NCBI RefSeq assembly: GCF_000143415.4
Contig: NW_003314267.1
Span: 2,559,290-2,623,289, forward strand
DNA: 64,000 bases
Reading direction: 5' to 3'
Origin: Selaginella moellendorffii
Taxonomy: Eukaryota; Streptophyta; Lycopodiopsida; Selaginellales; Selaginellaceae
Part shown: positions 19,849 through 31,443 of the stretch, in pieces
How the letters are laid out: every line of letters begins with the position of its first letter
Numbering within the stretch: the stretch's first letter is position 1
The notes under the pieces: model-generated
What the model was told of the DNA's origin: nothing
Seen by the model: only the letters and a program-made list of their open reading frames with translations
The model's database searches: none
Position numbers and translations under genes: made by a program

Positions 19849-22800
19849 TGTTCCTTAGTCTGATTTTATTGGTGTTGAAGTATATCACCGTTAGTGTTGG
19901 CATCGGAAGGTCCTAGGAATGGGCTTGTCCTTGAAGAGTAGCAAGTCGGGAAGACATGGCTCTCCACTATAGTTCATGTGTGAACTTGTAAGCAAGGTGG
20001 TGGATAGAAAAGGGCTAATGATGGAACGACTTTGGGATCTTGGGAACAGTGTAAGGCTTTCCTTATTGATTGAGGATGTGATCCAGATGAGCGTTTGATG
20101 CAGCAAACGGGCTAACATAGTTGTGGTAAACAACTATAGTTGGGATCACGGGAAAGATGCAAACTCCAAAACAATAAAGGAGTCACAAGATTATCCTCAT
20201 ATAGTTGAGGTTGGTGCTCATGAATGTGAGACCAGAAGTAATAACCGCAAGAGGTCAAATATGGAAAAGGACACGAGTCCTTGAAATGGTAGCCGGAGCT
20301 ACATCTAATAAATGCTGGAACAACCCAAAGAGTTGGGGGTGTACTCAGAGGATGAGTTGGTATTCTCATCACATGGAGAAGTGGTCCTAAGGGGCAAAAG
20401 GTTGCCCCAAGAAAATCATCAAGTGTCAGAGTAACACTTGCAAAGATGATCCTTGTGATTAGGACCTGAATACAAGAAGTTGTATTCCAGTGAGTTAGCA
20501 CCTCAAAGGTAGGATCTCACGGGTTGTCGAATTATAAAGTCCAAAAAGCTAGATGACACAAATAAGAGTCAAGGTATAATCTTAAGGGATTGGTTGAAGC
20601 ATTTGGACTGAGGTGTACGGTGCCCTATGAGGTATGGGGAGGATCATAAGATCCAAGTATGAAAACAATAGGTATCTCATTGATGGCAGAACGTGCCATA
20701 CTAAAGTTGTGGGAAAGATGTTCCCAGAAGAGAACAACTTTGGCCCAGAGTTGGGTGCAAACACTATGGTGCGGTGCTAACGGATAATTAGCATGAGGAA
20801 CAGCCATATTGGTCTTGGCAAAGACTTAGACACTAATAAGTAGTGTTATAAGGATAGGCTTGTGGGGCCAATGGTGTGGAGACACCAAATGTGCCAAGGT
20901 GTGATACCTTGAGGTTATGTTGGTGGGTTCATAAGAACACCTTGCCAAAGGGAATCCCAACGGAAATGGGAATGGCATAGCCTAAGCTAGAAGGCATGTG
21001 GTAGAGTGTGGTGACCAAAACAATGATGGAGGTGTGGAAGCACCAGCAATGAGCTGTAGAACTTGACAACTATAAGGCCACTAAGCAAAGATGTAAAATA
21101 ATTGGTTAAACTGGTAGAAGGTAGCTACCCAAGACTTCTTAATGGCATAAGGAAGTTAGATATACCCTTATAAGGGATAAATTGCTTATGTTGTAATATA
21201 GTAAGTCAATGTTGAAAAGGGGAATGCTCATTGTCAAAGAGGCCATCATTGAGACACCTTAACACTCTAGAACACCTGGTGATGGTGTTTGATGTCGCGA
21301 GGGCAATAGATAAGGCCCAAGGGACTAAGTCCCTAGTGAATGATGGATAGAAGGTGCTATCTAAATGTCCAAAGTTGTAAAGACGGAAGAAGTCCGTCTA
21401 TCCGAATCGGATAAAGCCAAAAATGGAATTTTGGCAAGGTTAGTGATGGGCATATAAAGGCCCATATGTAGCAACATTAATCCTGGTGTGTGGGATTATG
21501 GTGAGCATACCCAGATTGAGGAACCACTCCCTAGGCCGTTGGGTAGGTTCATCCCCAAGAATATTTGCTAAGGTAGATTGAGATAAGATATTCACCAGTA
21601 AGTTCTAAAGATGGTAAAAAGTGCAAAGCTATCCTCCTAGTTTAGTGGCGAATAACCAAAGGAAATATATGAGGCCAAAAGCAAGTAGTAAGGGGATAGA
21701 ACCAAACCATAAGAATCAAAGAGCATAACCAAAGGTGGTTATGTCAGTTGGAAGTGGAGAATCAAGTGGGCGCTCGAGTATGTTGTTATTAACAACCGTG
21801 GTGTCATGAAGAGTCTAAAACATGGAATTGTCCATGCTAAACCATATGGCAATTGGAAAGCTTGCAAAAGGAGAGGCCTTAGCAAGCTAAGGGACAGAGT
21901 TCCTTCAAGTTCCCAAAGACGATTCTAGATAGCTTAGTACCTAGAAAGGCCAAGTGTAAATGGTTCCTAGAGCACACAAAATTAGAGTGGCACAACAGAA
22001 GCATGGTCTTGAAGTTGGCCATGAGGAGAGGCTATCAAGGTTGGGGAAGTAGTTCCCGAGTGTTCAAAGAGAAGGCTTTGAATGAAAGTCGATGATTAAG
22101 AACTTTCACGTTTATGCATGAACCATGTTACGGTGGCTGGATGACTTGCTAAGTGAGATTGGCAAGTCAAGGGGACAAATCCCCTAGTTGAAGGTGCTAA
22201 CTTCAAAAGGGGTGGCCCATGGGGCCGAGCATGGAGGAGTCCATGCATGATCCCAGGCTTGTCAAGTGAGAGGACTTGGCAATGCGGGGGAACTAGGTTC
22301 CTAAGTTGTGATCTATAGCGCACTTTAAGTATAAGTTGGTGCACCGGCGTGGGGAGTCATGCCAGGCATTTAGGGTGATGCCGTCCGTAGATGCATATAC
22401 GAAGGTTGGGTTCGAGTCCCGACCCTCTAGTGCTTGGGTTTGAGTCAGGGCATGGTGATGGTTTGGAATATGAGGACACTCATATTTCGGTGGTCATAGA
22501 CTCTCAATGAGGAGATTGGCTTGGGCACACCGCCAAGCGGGGGATGCCCTGGAGTCATGATGCACAGTTAGATTGCTTAGAGTGAAAGCTCGGCATATCT
22601 AACTTGAACACTTTAGTGCAAAGGGCACCAAGGACGTGGTGAATAAGATGGGAACACCCAGTCTCAGTTGCTATGGGTCCCTGGCCGGAAGGGCTAGCTT
22701 GGGCCCACCACCAAGTGTGGGGGATGCCCCTGGGGTCATAGTCAACAACTTAGAAGGGTCTGGAAGACCTAGTTCCTATTGGTAGACCTATTAAGGGGTC

Positions 22801-23884
22801 AAGATGAGATCACTAAGTGATCTTGTGGCTAAACAAGGACAAAGTCTTTGTTTGGGTTAAAGAATATGATTCCTAGTTCAAAGTGTTGATTTGAACTATT
22901 GATAATGGTGTGGCTTGGTCAAGGGGACCAAGTGGGAAGAACACCTAAAGAAAATGAGCTATGTCAATGCTATGGCATAGCAAGTCCGAGGAAAGTAGTC
23001 TCTATAAGAGATCCAAGGGAGGGTCTCAAAAGTTAGGCCGTGAATAGAGCCCACAGCAGAAAATGTTAAAGAGACATATTAGGGGTGAACACCCTCTAGA
23101 CCTGGCAAAGCAAAGTGTTTGCTTGGAACTGAAAGGAAACCTCGAAAATGGAGGTAGCAATTCTATGTTGCTGGGTGCAACAATCAAGGATAGGAGCAAA
23201 AGACTAGTGGCTAAGAAAAGAGCCATGGGAATCATGAGAAAGAATCCAAATGGCAAAGTTAGGCCGAGAACACTAATGTGTTGGGTGCTAACGGATTGTG
23301 GGAAAGGCAATGTTTCCCCAAGGGTGGATTCCCAACCGCTCCGATTTGGCGAAAGTGGATGCTCCAAAGGGGGGAGTGGTAAGGTAGCCAAATAATAGGG
23401 CCGTAGGCAGCCCTAGCACCAATTATGATAACTGGAACTTAGTGCCAAAGGTGGCACGATATCGAAGAGAGGATGATGGTACCCTCAAGTAAAGCACTTC
23501 CTAGGATAGGGAAGTGGAGTTGCACCATGTGCAACGTAAGGTGTTGGAGACACCTAGGAAATTGACTCTGAGAAGTCAAAAATTTAGGTCAATGGAATCT
23601 TAGACTACTCAAGAATGAGTAGTGGAATTGAGTTAGAGAGGGTGTTTCTAACGGGTTTCGCAAGAACTAAACCAATAAAAGGGAGCAAACCACCCCAAGT
23701 GGTCGAGTGAGTTTCTAGGTTGGAGAGACTATAATCCTTAGAGGATGGACAAGGCATGGTGAGCCTTCGGGGTTAAACCATAGACAAATATTGGCTGGGT
23801 GCCAAGGATGGAAATGGTAATACCTGCGGGTGTTACTTTATAAAAGGGGATGAGGACATCAAGCTTCGTCTATGGGTGGTGGAG
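19849..23884 (+). other. LARD-A internal region, non-coding
   Basis: About 4 kb without gag or pol homology in any frame; the longest open frames are around 120 codons on both strands and read as shadow sequence. Several 30-60 bp segments are near repeats of each other (for example, blocks with 'GGGGGATGCCC' around 22540 and 22720). A purine-rich stretch just before the 3' LTR (about 23870-23884) is a candidate polypurine tract. Confidence 0.75.
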
Positions 23885-24560
23885 TTGTGAGACACAAATC
23901 CCTAAGCCCCAAAGTGGAGCTGAAAGGGTGCCATGTGGTAGTGGCCGAAGCAAAAGCCAAATGAGTGTAACACGTTTGGATTAAAAGGCTCCAACTTGAA
24001 AGGTTGAGAGTGGGAGTGGAACTCCCGATAGAGTGCTCAAGGAACAAGCATAAAGCGAGCAATAAGCGAGGCTCTAAAAAGGGACCCGAGTTGGAGTCCG
24101 AGGTGGAGTCCAAGATGGAGTCCGAGATGGACCGAGATGGAGTCCAAGATGGAGTCCGAGATGGACCGAGATGGAGTCCAAGATGGAGTCCGAGATGGAC
24201 CCGAGTAGGAGTCCGAGATGGACTCGAGTTGGAGTCCAAGGTGCAGTCCGAGATGGACCGAGATGGAGTTCGAGATGGACCTGAGATGGAGTCCGAGATG
24301 GACCTAAGATGGAGTCCGAGATGGACCGAGATGGAGTCCGAGATGGACCGAGACGGAGTGCGAGATGGAGTCTGAGATGGACCCGAGATGGAATCTGAGA
24401 AGGACCCGAGATGGAGTCTAAGGTCGAGACCGAAACTGGGATTGGGACCGAGACCGAGACCAAGACCGAGACCGAGACTGGGACCGAGACTGGGACCGGG
24501 ACCGAGACCGAGGCCAAGGCCGAGACCGAGCCCGAGCCTGAGTCCGAGTCCGAGTTCGGA
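23885..24560 (+). repeat. LARD-A 3' LTR, truncated
   Basis: It starts TGTGAGACACAAATCCC, like the 5' LTR, and keeps the GAGTCCGAG minisatellite (24084-24556). It ends abruptly at GAGTTCGG, where gypsy-1 sequence resumes. About 900 bp of the LTR plus some host DNA were lost. Confidence 0.82.
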
Positions 24561-24639
24561 ATAAAAGTAATGGAAGAAAAGGTAGAAGTAGAGGGACGAA
24601 GAAGTACAAAAGTGAGGAATGAATGAAATATAAGGAAGT

Positions 24640-26005
24640 ATGAGACAAGGGGGAGAAGCCTCAAAGTCACACTTAGCATGATTGCACTGCAACCAATCCA
24701 TACCAAGGATGAGGTCAAAAGCTTGGCTCGGCACCACCCACAATAATTGCAACTCAAGCTTGAGATTGCCCACACGCACAACTAGGTCCACCTCATCCCA
24801 TGCACATACATGTGTACGGCCGTTGCCATAAAGAATGAAAACTGGTTCCACCGCACGACGCAAGTGTAGACGGCAATGTGTGGCAACAAGTCAAGCAATA
24901 GAAAATAAACTCGAGCCTGTATCAACCATCACAGAGAGAATAATAGGAAACCTCATGTTATAAAAATGTGTTTGGAAAGTAAACATTGGATGAACCGGTG
25001 CCAAGTGAACCCCTTGATGATACTCCCGAAAGAAAGATGAGAGGTCACTAACTTATTCGAGCAAGGTCCCTCCATTACTCACGTGACTCCTTATTTCCTG
25101 AATGCATCTCAGTGTCCAAACCTTCCACTGCAGCAGCACCAACAGGACGTTGTTGACGCCAAGGTCTCCACCCAAGAAATGGAGGTCGCCAATCTAGAAA
25201 ACGCCCATAATGCCGATAAGTGTGACCAACTTCATCACATGCTCAACAGCGAACATCATAGCCATAACCACGTCCTCACCCTTGTCCTTGGACTCGAGCA
25301 ATAGTAGCATCAGCCTCCATTGGAATAGGACCATCGCAAACAAAAAGTGGAGCTGAAGGACGGGCATTGAAAAGTGGAAGAGGCAACGTCTCATAACGTT
25401 GTGCTAAGCAAAGAACATGGTGAAGGGTGGCGAGAATAAGTGCATGCACCAATCTGACAAGATCTTGATGAAGTGCTAGCCACAACATTCCTAGCTTGAT
25501 CCGCTCCGACATATTTAACTCCGCACGAGGCAAAAGACTTCGGAAACGAATGCCAAATTACATCACAGACTCAAATGGCCCTTGGTGAAGATGATGCAAT
25601 TGTTAGAAGGCATCATCACAATCATTGGCATGTCTGAATGCACATTTGAAGACGTTTGGGAGAACACTCTAATCCCCATGAGTGGTTACGCTCAAATCAT
25701 TGTACGATTGCAATGCTGTCCTTTGGAGACATATGGGAAACTCATGCAAACGTCTAGCATCATCCCAAGAATGATATGTGGCAATCACCGTGAAGTGATC
25801 GAACCAATGGTACACATCATCCCCAGGATTCCCACGAAAGAACTCTGGTCGAACGTGAGGATTGGCACCAAGAGCAGGAGGATTTGTACCACATGCTGTG
25901 AATGCTGCCATCAATTGAGTTTTGTTGTTCAATTGCAAGCGCATAGCATCAAGCAATTGTACCAACTGTTGCTCTAGAGTCAAAAGAAGAAACTGTTAAT
26001 CTGCC
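24640..26005 (-). pseudogene. Gypsy-1 gag and protease remnant
   Basis: The gag part (25669-26005) starts MADQ-like and contains LTLEQQLVQLLDAMRLQLNN and GNPGDDVYHWFDHF, a retrotransposon gag motif. A second fragment (25276-25533) includes RIKLGMLWLALHQDLVRLVH. A CCHC-like zinc knuckle area and a protease VDTGSSLF core (about 24905-24930) follow. Frame changes separate the parts. The DTG catalytic triad is still present here, unlike in gypsy-2 where it reads DIG. Confidence 0.78.
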
Positions 26006-26297
26006 ATGAACATGAATGAAAAGGAAAGAACAAAAGAAGAGAAATGATAAAAAGCTAGAAGGAAATGGAGATCTAGACAATACAAAAAACTAGATCTAAA
26101 TCAAAATTCTGAAAGGAAAGAATAAAAGAAAGGAAATGGAAAAAGCTAGATCTAACCCAAAATCCTGAAAGGAAAGAATAAAAGAAAAGAAATGGAAAAA
26201 GCTAGATCTAGACAATGCAAAAGCTAGATCTAAACCAAAATCCTAAATCTAAGCACTCTTTAGGGACAATCAAAAGTGCCCCTCACCTCCACTAATG

Positions 26298-26466
26298 TGA
26301 GTGTTTAGAATATGGAAAAAGAATACAGAAAATGTGTATATCAATTAGCCCAAAAACCCTAGCTTATAGAAGCAAGTGGTCCGGATTGAAACTAATCTGA
26401 CAGCTACCAAATTCCCACTATGCTAATATTAGTATATGGCATCCTTGGCGTACATTTGGCCCTCAT
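26298..26466 (-). repeat. Gypsy-1 5' LTR
   Basis: It begins TGTGAGTGTTTAGAATATGG and ends TTTGGCCCTCAT, homologous to the LTR at 26977-27152. It is the upstream LTR for the minus-strand polyprotein. Confidence 0.8.
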
Positions 26467-26976
26467 AATATTAAACATTGATTATAAATTTTTTAGAAAA
26501 GTTTAAATAATTTGTTGTGCTTTGCAGCACATTTGATTTGCTTTGGATATTCATGAATTCATAATATATTTTAATATACAAGACCAATACATATATCCCA
26601 TCTGTATATATAAAGTAATATGTTAATTATAATAGTATAGCATATAAAATGTCTATTGAACTGAATTTGATCCATCCATTTCTATATATAAGAAAAGGTG
26701 TAAACCCCCAACTTATTTCTATATTCCAAACACTCACACTAGTGGAGTTGAGGGGTAATGCAAATTGTCCCTAAAGGGCAAATGGCAATACTTTACTTAG
26801 TATTTAGTTCTTATTCCTTTGTTCCTTTTAGATTTAGATCTATGTTCTTTTCTTGCTAGATCTAGGATTGTAGCAATTCACTAGGAGGAGGTAAAAATAC
26901 TAGGTATATGAATAAAACACTTGCATACATATTAGTTTTTTAATTTTAAAACTATTTTAATATACAAAACTCACAT
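26467..26976. other. AT-rich spacer with inverted gypsy LTR fragment
   Basis: The first 220 bp are very AT-rich. About 26700-26885 is an inverted fragment of the same gypsy family: the complement of an LTR start followed by the beginning of the internal leader (TAGATCTA-rich). It separates gypsy-1 from gypsy-2. Confidence 0.6.
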
Positions 26977-27152
26977 TGTGAGTGCATGGAATATGGGAAG
27001 GGAATGTAGAAAATGTGCATCTCAATTAGCCCAAAAACCCTAGCTTATATACAGAAGCAAGTGGTCTAGATTGAAACTAATCCGACGGCTACCAAAATCT
27101 CACTACACTAATATTAATATACAGCATTGTAGCCATACACTTGGCCCTCACA
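26977..27152 (-). repeat. Gypsy-2 3' LTR
   Basis: This is the best-preserved copy of the LTR, TGTGAGTGC...CTTGGCCCTCACA, 176 bp. The polypurine tract AAGAGGAGGGAATG lies just inside on the minus strand. Confidence 0.85.
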
Positions 27153-27373
27153 TCATTCCCTCCTCTTGGAATAATGGAAGACTATTAAGGTTCTCTTGTA
27201 GATGGGCCGGGATTTGGAGGAATGTCAGGAGGAGGCATTGGCAGATTTGTAGGTGGTATTAACTGCTCCTGATCCCTTTGTATGAAGTGTTTCATCTGTT
27301 GCACATGCACAATCTTTGGAGGATCGCTCTGCTGGATGTCATGCTGAACCTCATAAACCTGTGGTCCAACTTG

Positions 27374-27397
27374 AAGCTCTATTTCGTTAAAGTGGGA
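27374..27397 (+). repeat. Left terminal inverted repeat
   Basis: Begins AAGCTCTATTTCGTTAAA and is identical over 24 bp to the reverse complement of 39613-39636. Similarity continues weakly inside as GTAAAAT. Confidence 0.92.
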
Positions 27398-27743
27398 ACT
27401 TGTAAAATAAGGTTTCCAAACCTTTATATAGTATATAAATATAACAAAATTCAACTGCATTGAGGCACATGCCATTTTATTTTAAACAAGGAAATGTCTA
27501 CTCAATCACTTCTCCTCCCCCTGCCATTGCTTCACCTCTCTCTTCTCCTTGTCATCGTCGTTCAATTTCTTTCCATCCTTTTAATATTGGCTCAGTTGCT
27601 CCGAGTCTAGGTGGAGCCCAAGTCCCCATTCAATCTTTACTTTCCCCTTATTAATAAAACAACTTCGTAGACTTCCAATAACATGCTGTAACACTTCTAG
27701 TATAATGCAAATCCTCTCAAAGAATTGTCTTTTAATATTAATA

Positions 27744-27768
27744 CAATGGCATGGAACCCCATGCCATA
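27744..27768. repeat. Palindrome copy near the left end
   Basis: AATGGCATGG...CCATGCCAT, the leftmost clear copy of the 24-bp dyad that recurs through the 12-kb transposon. A degenerate half lies at about 27457-27475. Confidence 0.75.
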
Positions 27769-27799
27769 ATAAGTTACATTTTTAAATAAATACATGCCA

Positions 27800-28686
27800 T
27801 CTCAGACTGTTATTTTTTGCCTCCAACGCCTATACAATAATCTTGGAATTTCATCACTCTCCACACTATCAGGATTTAAACCCAATAGTAATGCCATCTC
27901 TTCTCTAATACGTCCACGCTCATGTTCAGTGGTCAAAGAACCCATCCGGTTGAGCAGATTATGGAGATGCGGATAGTGCTTGGCTAGACAATATACATGC
28001 CATAAATGATGATTGGTGTCTGTCCGATCAAATGGCTTCTGATATACCGTTCCATCTGCCATTTGGTTGATTTCTGCAACCACCTCCTGGACTGGCCGGT
28101 TCTCTATCACCATCGCTCCAAGCCGTTTTGCAAGGTCCCCCAGAACATACAGTTTTTTCTCCCTAGTTTCCATACTGCAAGAGATGGGGTGCACTGCATA
28201 TGTGTGCGTGTTCGCTGTAGTTTTAATCGGCGAGTCATCGATGATGAGGATTTCACTTGACCTAGCAGTCCGGTTCATCACTACAGCCTCTAGCTTGACA
28301 AAGATGGGCTTGCTACCCCTCACATGGACCATAGTCAAGCAATCCTCCTGCGTTAGGAGAAAGTCAAATGGTAATATTACTCGCGTCTGATCGTGCATCA
28401 TCTGTAGCAACGTTAATGCCTTGTGGTGCATCATGGATGTCCAAACTCCCAATTGCAAATTGAACTCGGCCCTCTGTTTTAAGTGTCGCATGGTCATTAT
28501 TAGATCCCGCAGTTTCTCCCATGTGATTAATGTGAATCTGTCTCTTTTGACCAAATTGTGACCGCAGGCTTTGGAGGGTGCAGTGACATTCGAGGACGAG
28601 CCACGCTCATGGGAGAAAAGGACACCGTTCAGATCAAAAACGATACAGTACCTTCGCCGTGACTCTGAAATGAAATGCGTCAGCAT
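27800..28686 (-). CDS. HAD-superfamily FCP1/NIF-like phosphatase domain protein
   Basis: An open frame of about 294 codons (27802-28686) encodes RRRYCIVFDLNGVLFSHERG, a HAD motif I of the plant 'DLNG' type in which the second catalytic aspartate is Asn. Later come LGVWTSMMHHKALTLLQMMH (motif II region) and ILIIDDSPIKTTANTHTYAV (motif III/IV acidic pair). This is the FCP1 homology/NLI-interacting-factor fold. Loss of the second Asp may reduce phosphatase activity. It lies inside the large transposon, directly downstream of the acidic protein on the same strand. An acceptor TTTCAG just inside the ATG suggests it could instead be a 3' exon of that gene, but I could not find a donor that keeps phase. 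Confidence 0.7.
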
Positions 28687-28689
28687 AAA

Positions 28690-31218
28690 AAATGGTACAA
28701 GTCAATTTTGCCATCTACAATATTAGCGAATGGTGCTCCCGTTGGTCGTTGAGAGGGTTTTGGTCGAGGAAACGTGAAGGGCGGAAATACTCTCCTCTGC
28801 AATGTGGGGTCATTCGCATCCGATGGCGTGTGGGCACATGCCATTTCAGCTGTAGACTCTGGTACAACTGGCTCAACAGTGGCATGGGGTGGTTCCGATG
28901 GCGTGTGATCACACGCCATTTCAGCTGGTGCCTCTGTTGGCAAATTGGACATGACCGAACAGGCAGCAGGGGCGGTGTAGGGAGGTTCCAACGGCGCGTA
29001 GTCAGACGATTGGGCACACGTTGAATCCGTTGGAAATGAGGATACGACCGGCTTGGCGGCTGGGGCAGCCTCATGCGGGTCCAATGGCGCCTGGTCACCG
29101 TCAGTTGGATACGTGGACAAGATTGACTCAGTGGTATGGGCAGCATCAAGTGGAGCGTGGTCAGCTTGCTTGGCATTGATATGGATAGTAGCCTCCACCA
29201 GCTCTAATGACTCTTGCAAGCAAGTAGAGTCCACTGGCGGATCCATATGCATGTCCAAATATCTTCATTCGATTGAGATGGTATCCTCCCGTGCTACTAA
29301 AAACAAACTCATTAGCACATTGAATCGACTATACTGTATTTACCATCAACTGCTATTGAGGAACTAGGATCGATATCACTTGGGTGCACTGCTGATTCTA
29401 AGGGATTGGACATACGTTTCGACCCTTGCTTGGCACTATCCTTCCTCGACACTAAAGGCTAGAGTTTGTAAATTCAACTGCATAATCTCTACTTACCATT
29501 TGCTCTGCGACCTACATGGACAATGTTAAAAATGGTAAAAGGTTAGGAATGGATGTACTATTATTTACCTGATGGTTTGTCTTGTATGACCTTCCTCCGC
29601 TGCTCTTTGGCCACCTCAGGCTGGCCATCGTCGTCATCATCGTCGTCGTCGTTATTGTGATCCAAGTCCTCTTCGTCCTCCTCTTCTTCGTCCTCCTCTT
29701 CTTTGTCCTCCTCTTCGTCCTTCTGCTCTTCCTACTCATTATCTTTCTCTGGCTCTTCATCCCCCTCCTGCATTTCTTCCATAGGCTGCTCAGGCTGGAT
29801 GGCTTGTTCTTCCAGGACCATCTTGGGAAAATCATCTGGCCGAGTCTCCATCTCAAAATACAAGACATCCATAGTCTGTTTTAGTGCGTGACCTAGGACC
29901 GTATCCTCACCCGACTGTCTTAACATGGTTTCTACACGTTCTTGCACCCTTCGAAGACGACGAGATGAGAAAAACGTGGCCCTGACTTGAAAAGCATCCC
30001 TCATCCATTGTACCTCTCCATTGAGATTGGGGAAGGGGAGTCTGCCATAGGAATCTGAGTCAGGAGGTGGTGACTGGCTGCTTTCACTCAGCCCTTGATC
30101 TGCAATGAATGGCATGAGCACACACGCCATAACCGCGAGGCATTACCTATCATCTTTTCGTTGCCCTTCTTCCTTTTCGAATCAAACGCCTCTGATCCTG
30201 ACAACTATCCAACGTGCTTTCGCTTTTTATGACCACTGTCAGTTTGAGCTTGGCTGGTGCTTGCCTGTTTTGCCTTTGAAGAAGTGTCTCCTGCAAGGAA
30301 TGGTATGAAACCACACGCCATTGCAAATATAATTTGTACCTCCTTTTTTCCTATTGCTTGTCTGTTTGTCCTTCTTCGATGCGCCACTAGCCTCGTCTCG
30401 CCCTTCATTGTTCGGTAGTAGGGGATCACGTCTGTGATGTCGGGTGTTACTGGACTTGCCAGCATCTTCTGCTTCAGTTTCTCCACCCACTCATCAGATA
30501 CTAGCTTGTGGTTGTATTTGCTTTGGATGTCGATACAGCTCACGTCGATTGTATATACTTTGTTGGAATAGTAACAAGTACTATTATTTGCGACGATTTT
30601 TGCTGCCTCTTCTTGCTCTTTCTGCTCTTTGTGGCTCTTCTTTTTGGTGGGTGTAGTGTTCGAACCCGAGGCAATGGCATCACCGAGTAGCTTCTTTTTT
30701 GGAGCAGGAGAGTCAGACGTCGGCTTGAGCTTGACCACCCTTTTCTGCTTCGGGGTAGTTTCCAGATCGACCCCCTTCCCCTTCGCTTCGTGAACTGGAG
30801 GCACTCTCAACGGCTCAATGTTGGAATATAGTTTTTCAACATCGCCGTAGGTGAGGTCCGTGGATTCCATGTGATCTTCATAGACCCGCAGCATCTTTGA
30901 AATTGTGGGCCTCCTGGACAACCTCTCCCTAGCTCCCTCTAGGAATTCCTCATAGCCGCTGCCCCCCTCCGGGAAGCCGCTAGGATGTGCAAGGTGGATC
31001 TTGAAGGCGGACGCTGTCTCTACCACAAGTGCCAGTCCATATTCTTGCATGGAACTGCATGGAGTGTCTGTCACTTGGATGACGATCCCCATGCATTATT
31101 TTCTCCCACCATCTGTGTTGTACAGCCTCAGATCCTCGCCTTCCATCCCGAAAGTCCAACTGGTGAGCTCCTCCCCCTTCTCTGCATCCACATTGATAGT
31201 GGCTGGAAGAAGAACACA
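28690..31218 (-). pseudogene. Transposon-encoded multi-exon protein with acidic region, interrupted by stops
   Basis: A minus-strand gene with several tiny introns. From the 5' side: INVDAEKGEELTSWTFGM, an in-frame TAA, then MGIVIQVTDTPCSSMQEYG through basic Lys-rich stretches (about 30205-31092); an intron of 49 nt (30339-30291); Lys-rich nuclear-signal-like GHKKRKHVG with an in-frame TAG; a 47-nt intron (30146-30100) that joins in phase; FPNLNGEVQWMRDAFQVRAT; an in-frame TAG inside a long Glu/Asp run (about 29600-29750). Several small exons follow and then Pro-rich repeats with DHAPLD/DHTPSEPP units (28690-29258). I do not recognise a family. It may be a DNA-binding accessory protein of the transposon. 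The stop codons argue it is no longer made intact. Confidence 0.6.
30100..30146 (-). other. 47-nt intron built around the palindrome
   Basis: The minus strand reads GTAATGCC... to ...CATTGCAG. Removing it joins AAG ATG ATA G with AT CAA GGG in phase. The centre is a palindrome copy (TATGGCGTG...CATGCCAT) that takes up more than half of the intron. A similar 49-nt unit at 30291-30339 has GT-AG ends too, but needs one base in an upstream A-run to keep phase. Confidence 0.7.
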
Positions 31219-31286
31219 ATTCCTCGCCTGATCAGAAATGCACAACAATTAAAGCTGACAGATGAAAAGCTAGCAGCTGGAAATAA

Positions 31287-31443
31287 CGTGAGGCCACACG
31301 CCATTCACCATTGCATCAGATGTCTTGAGGCTGCATCCTAAGATGGCGTGAGGCTACACGCCATCTGTAACCGGACTGCACTCGAGAGCCCAATCGGTGC
31401 ATGCCAATGTTGCTACTGAATGGCATGTGGCCTCATGCCATTT
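31287..31443. repeat. Three palindrome copies near the 5' end of the minus-strand gene
   Basis: Copies at about 31287-31308, 31341-31366 and 31418-31443, for example GAATGGCATGTGGCCTCATG. They lie just upstream of the minus-strand gene's first exons. Confidence 0.75.

Larger units (their letters stand above)
18257..24560 (+). mobile_element. LARD-A: large non-coding LTR retroelement nested in gypsy-1
   Basis: The 5' LTR (18257-19833) runs from TGTGAGACACAAATCC to TTTTACA and is followed by TTGGTATTAGAG, a decayed initiator-Met primer-binding site. The internal region (about 19836-23884) has no coding capacity: its only open frames are short and not protein-like. The 3' LTR starts at 23885 and is cut short at about 24560, where host gypsy sequence resumes. 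Such elements are called LARDs, large retrotransposon derivatives that depend on proteins from other elements. Homologous internal and LTR sequences recur at 49697-54599 and 59862-64000. Insertion into gypsy-1 RT is clear from comparison with gypsy-2. Confidence 0.85.
15392..26466 (-). mobile_element. Gypsy-1: Ty3/gypsy LTR retrotransposon with nested insertions
   Basis: The element is coded on the minus strand, with gag at the right and integrase at the left: gag-protease (about 24640-26005), reverse transcriptase/RNase H (about 17440-18256), integrase (about 15670-17000). The order PR-RT-RH-IN defines Ty3/gypsy. It is bounded by short LTRs of about 170 bp that start TGTGAGTG; the purine-rich tract AAGAGGAGGGAATG lies inside the left LTR. 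Two later elements are nested in it: a Cassandra-like solo LTR at 17240-17434 and LARD-A at 18257-24560. The reading frames are interrupted by many stops and shifts, so it is dead. Compared with gypsy-2, about 275 bp of host sequence are missing at the right edge of LARD-A. Confidence 0.85.

Noticed and set aside
23859-24863. 334-codon minus-strand frame
   Set aside because: Fuses part of gypsy-1 protease sequence to the LARD-A LTR minisatellite; an insertion artefact, although its first part is true gypsy sequence.
29582-29884. Plus-strand hydrophobic Leu/Val/Phe frame resembling membrane helices
   Set aside because: Antisense of the Glu/Asp run of the transposon's acidic protein; GAG/GAC codons read backwards give Leu/Val.
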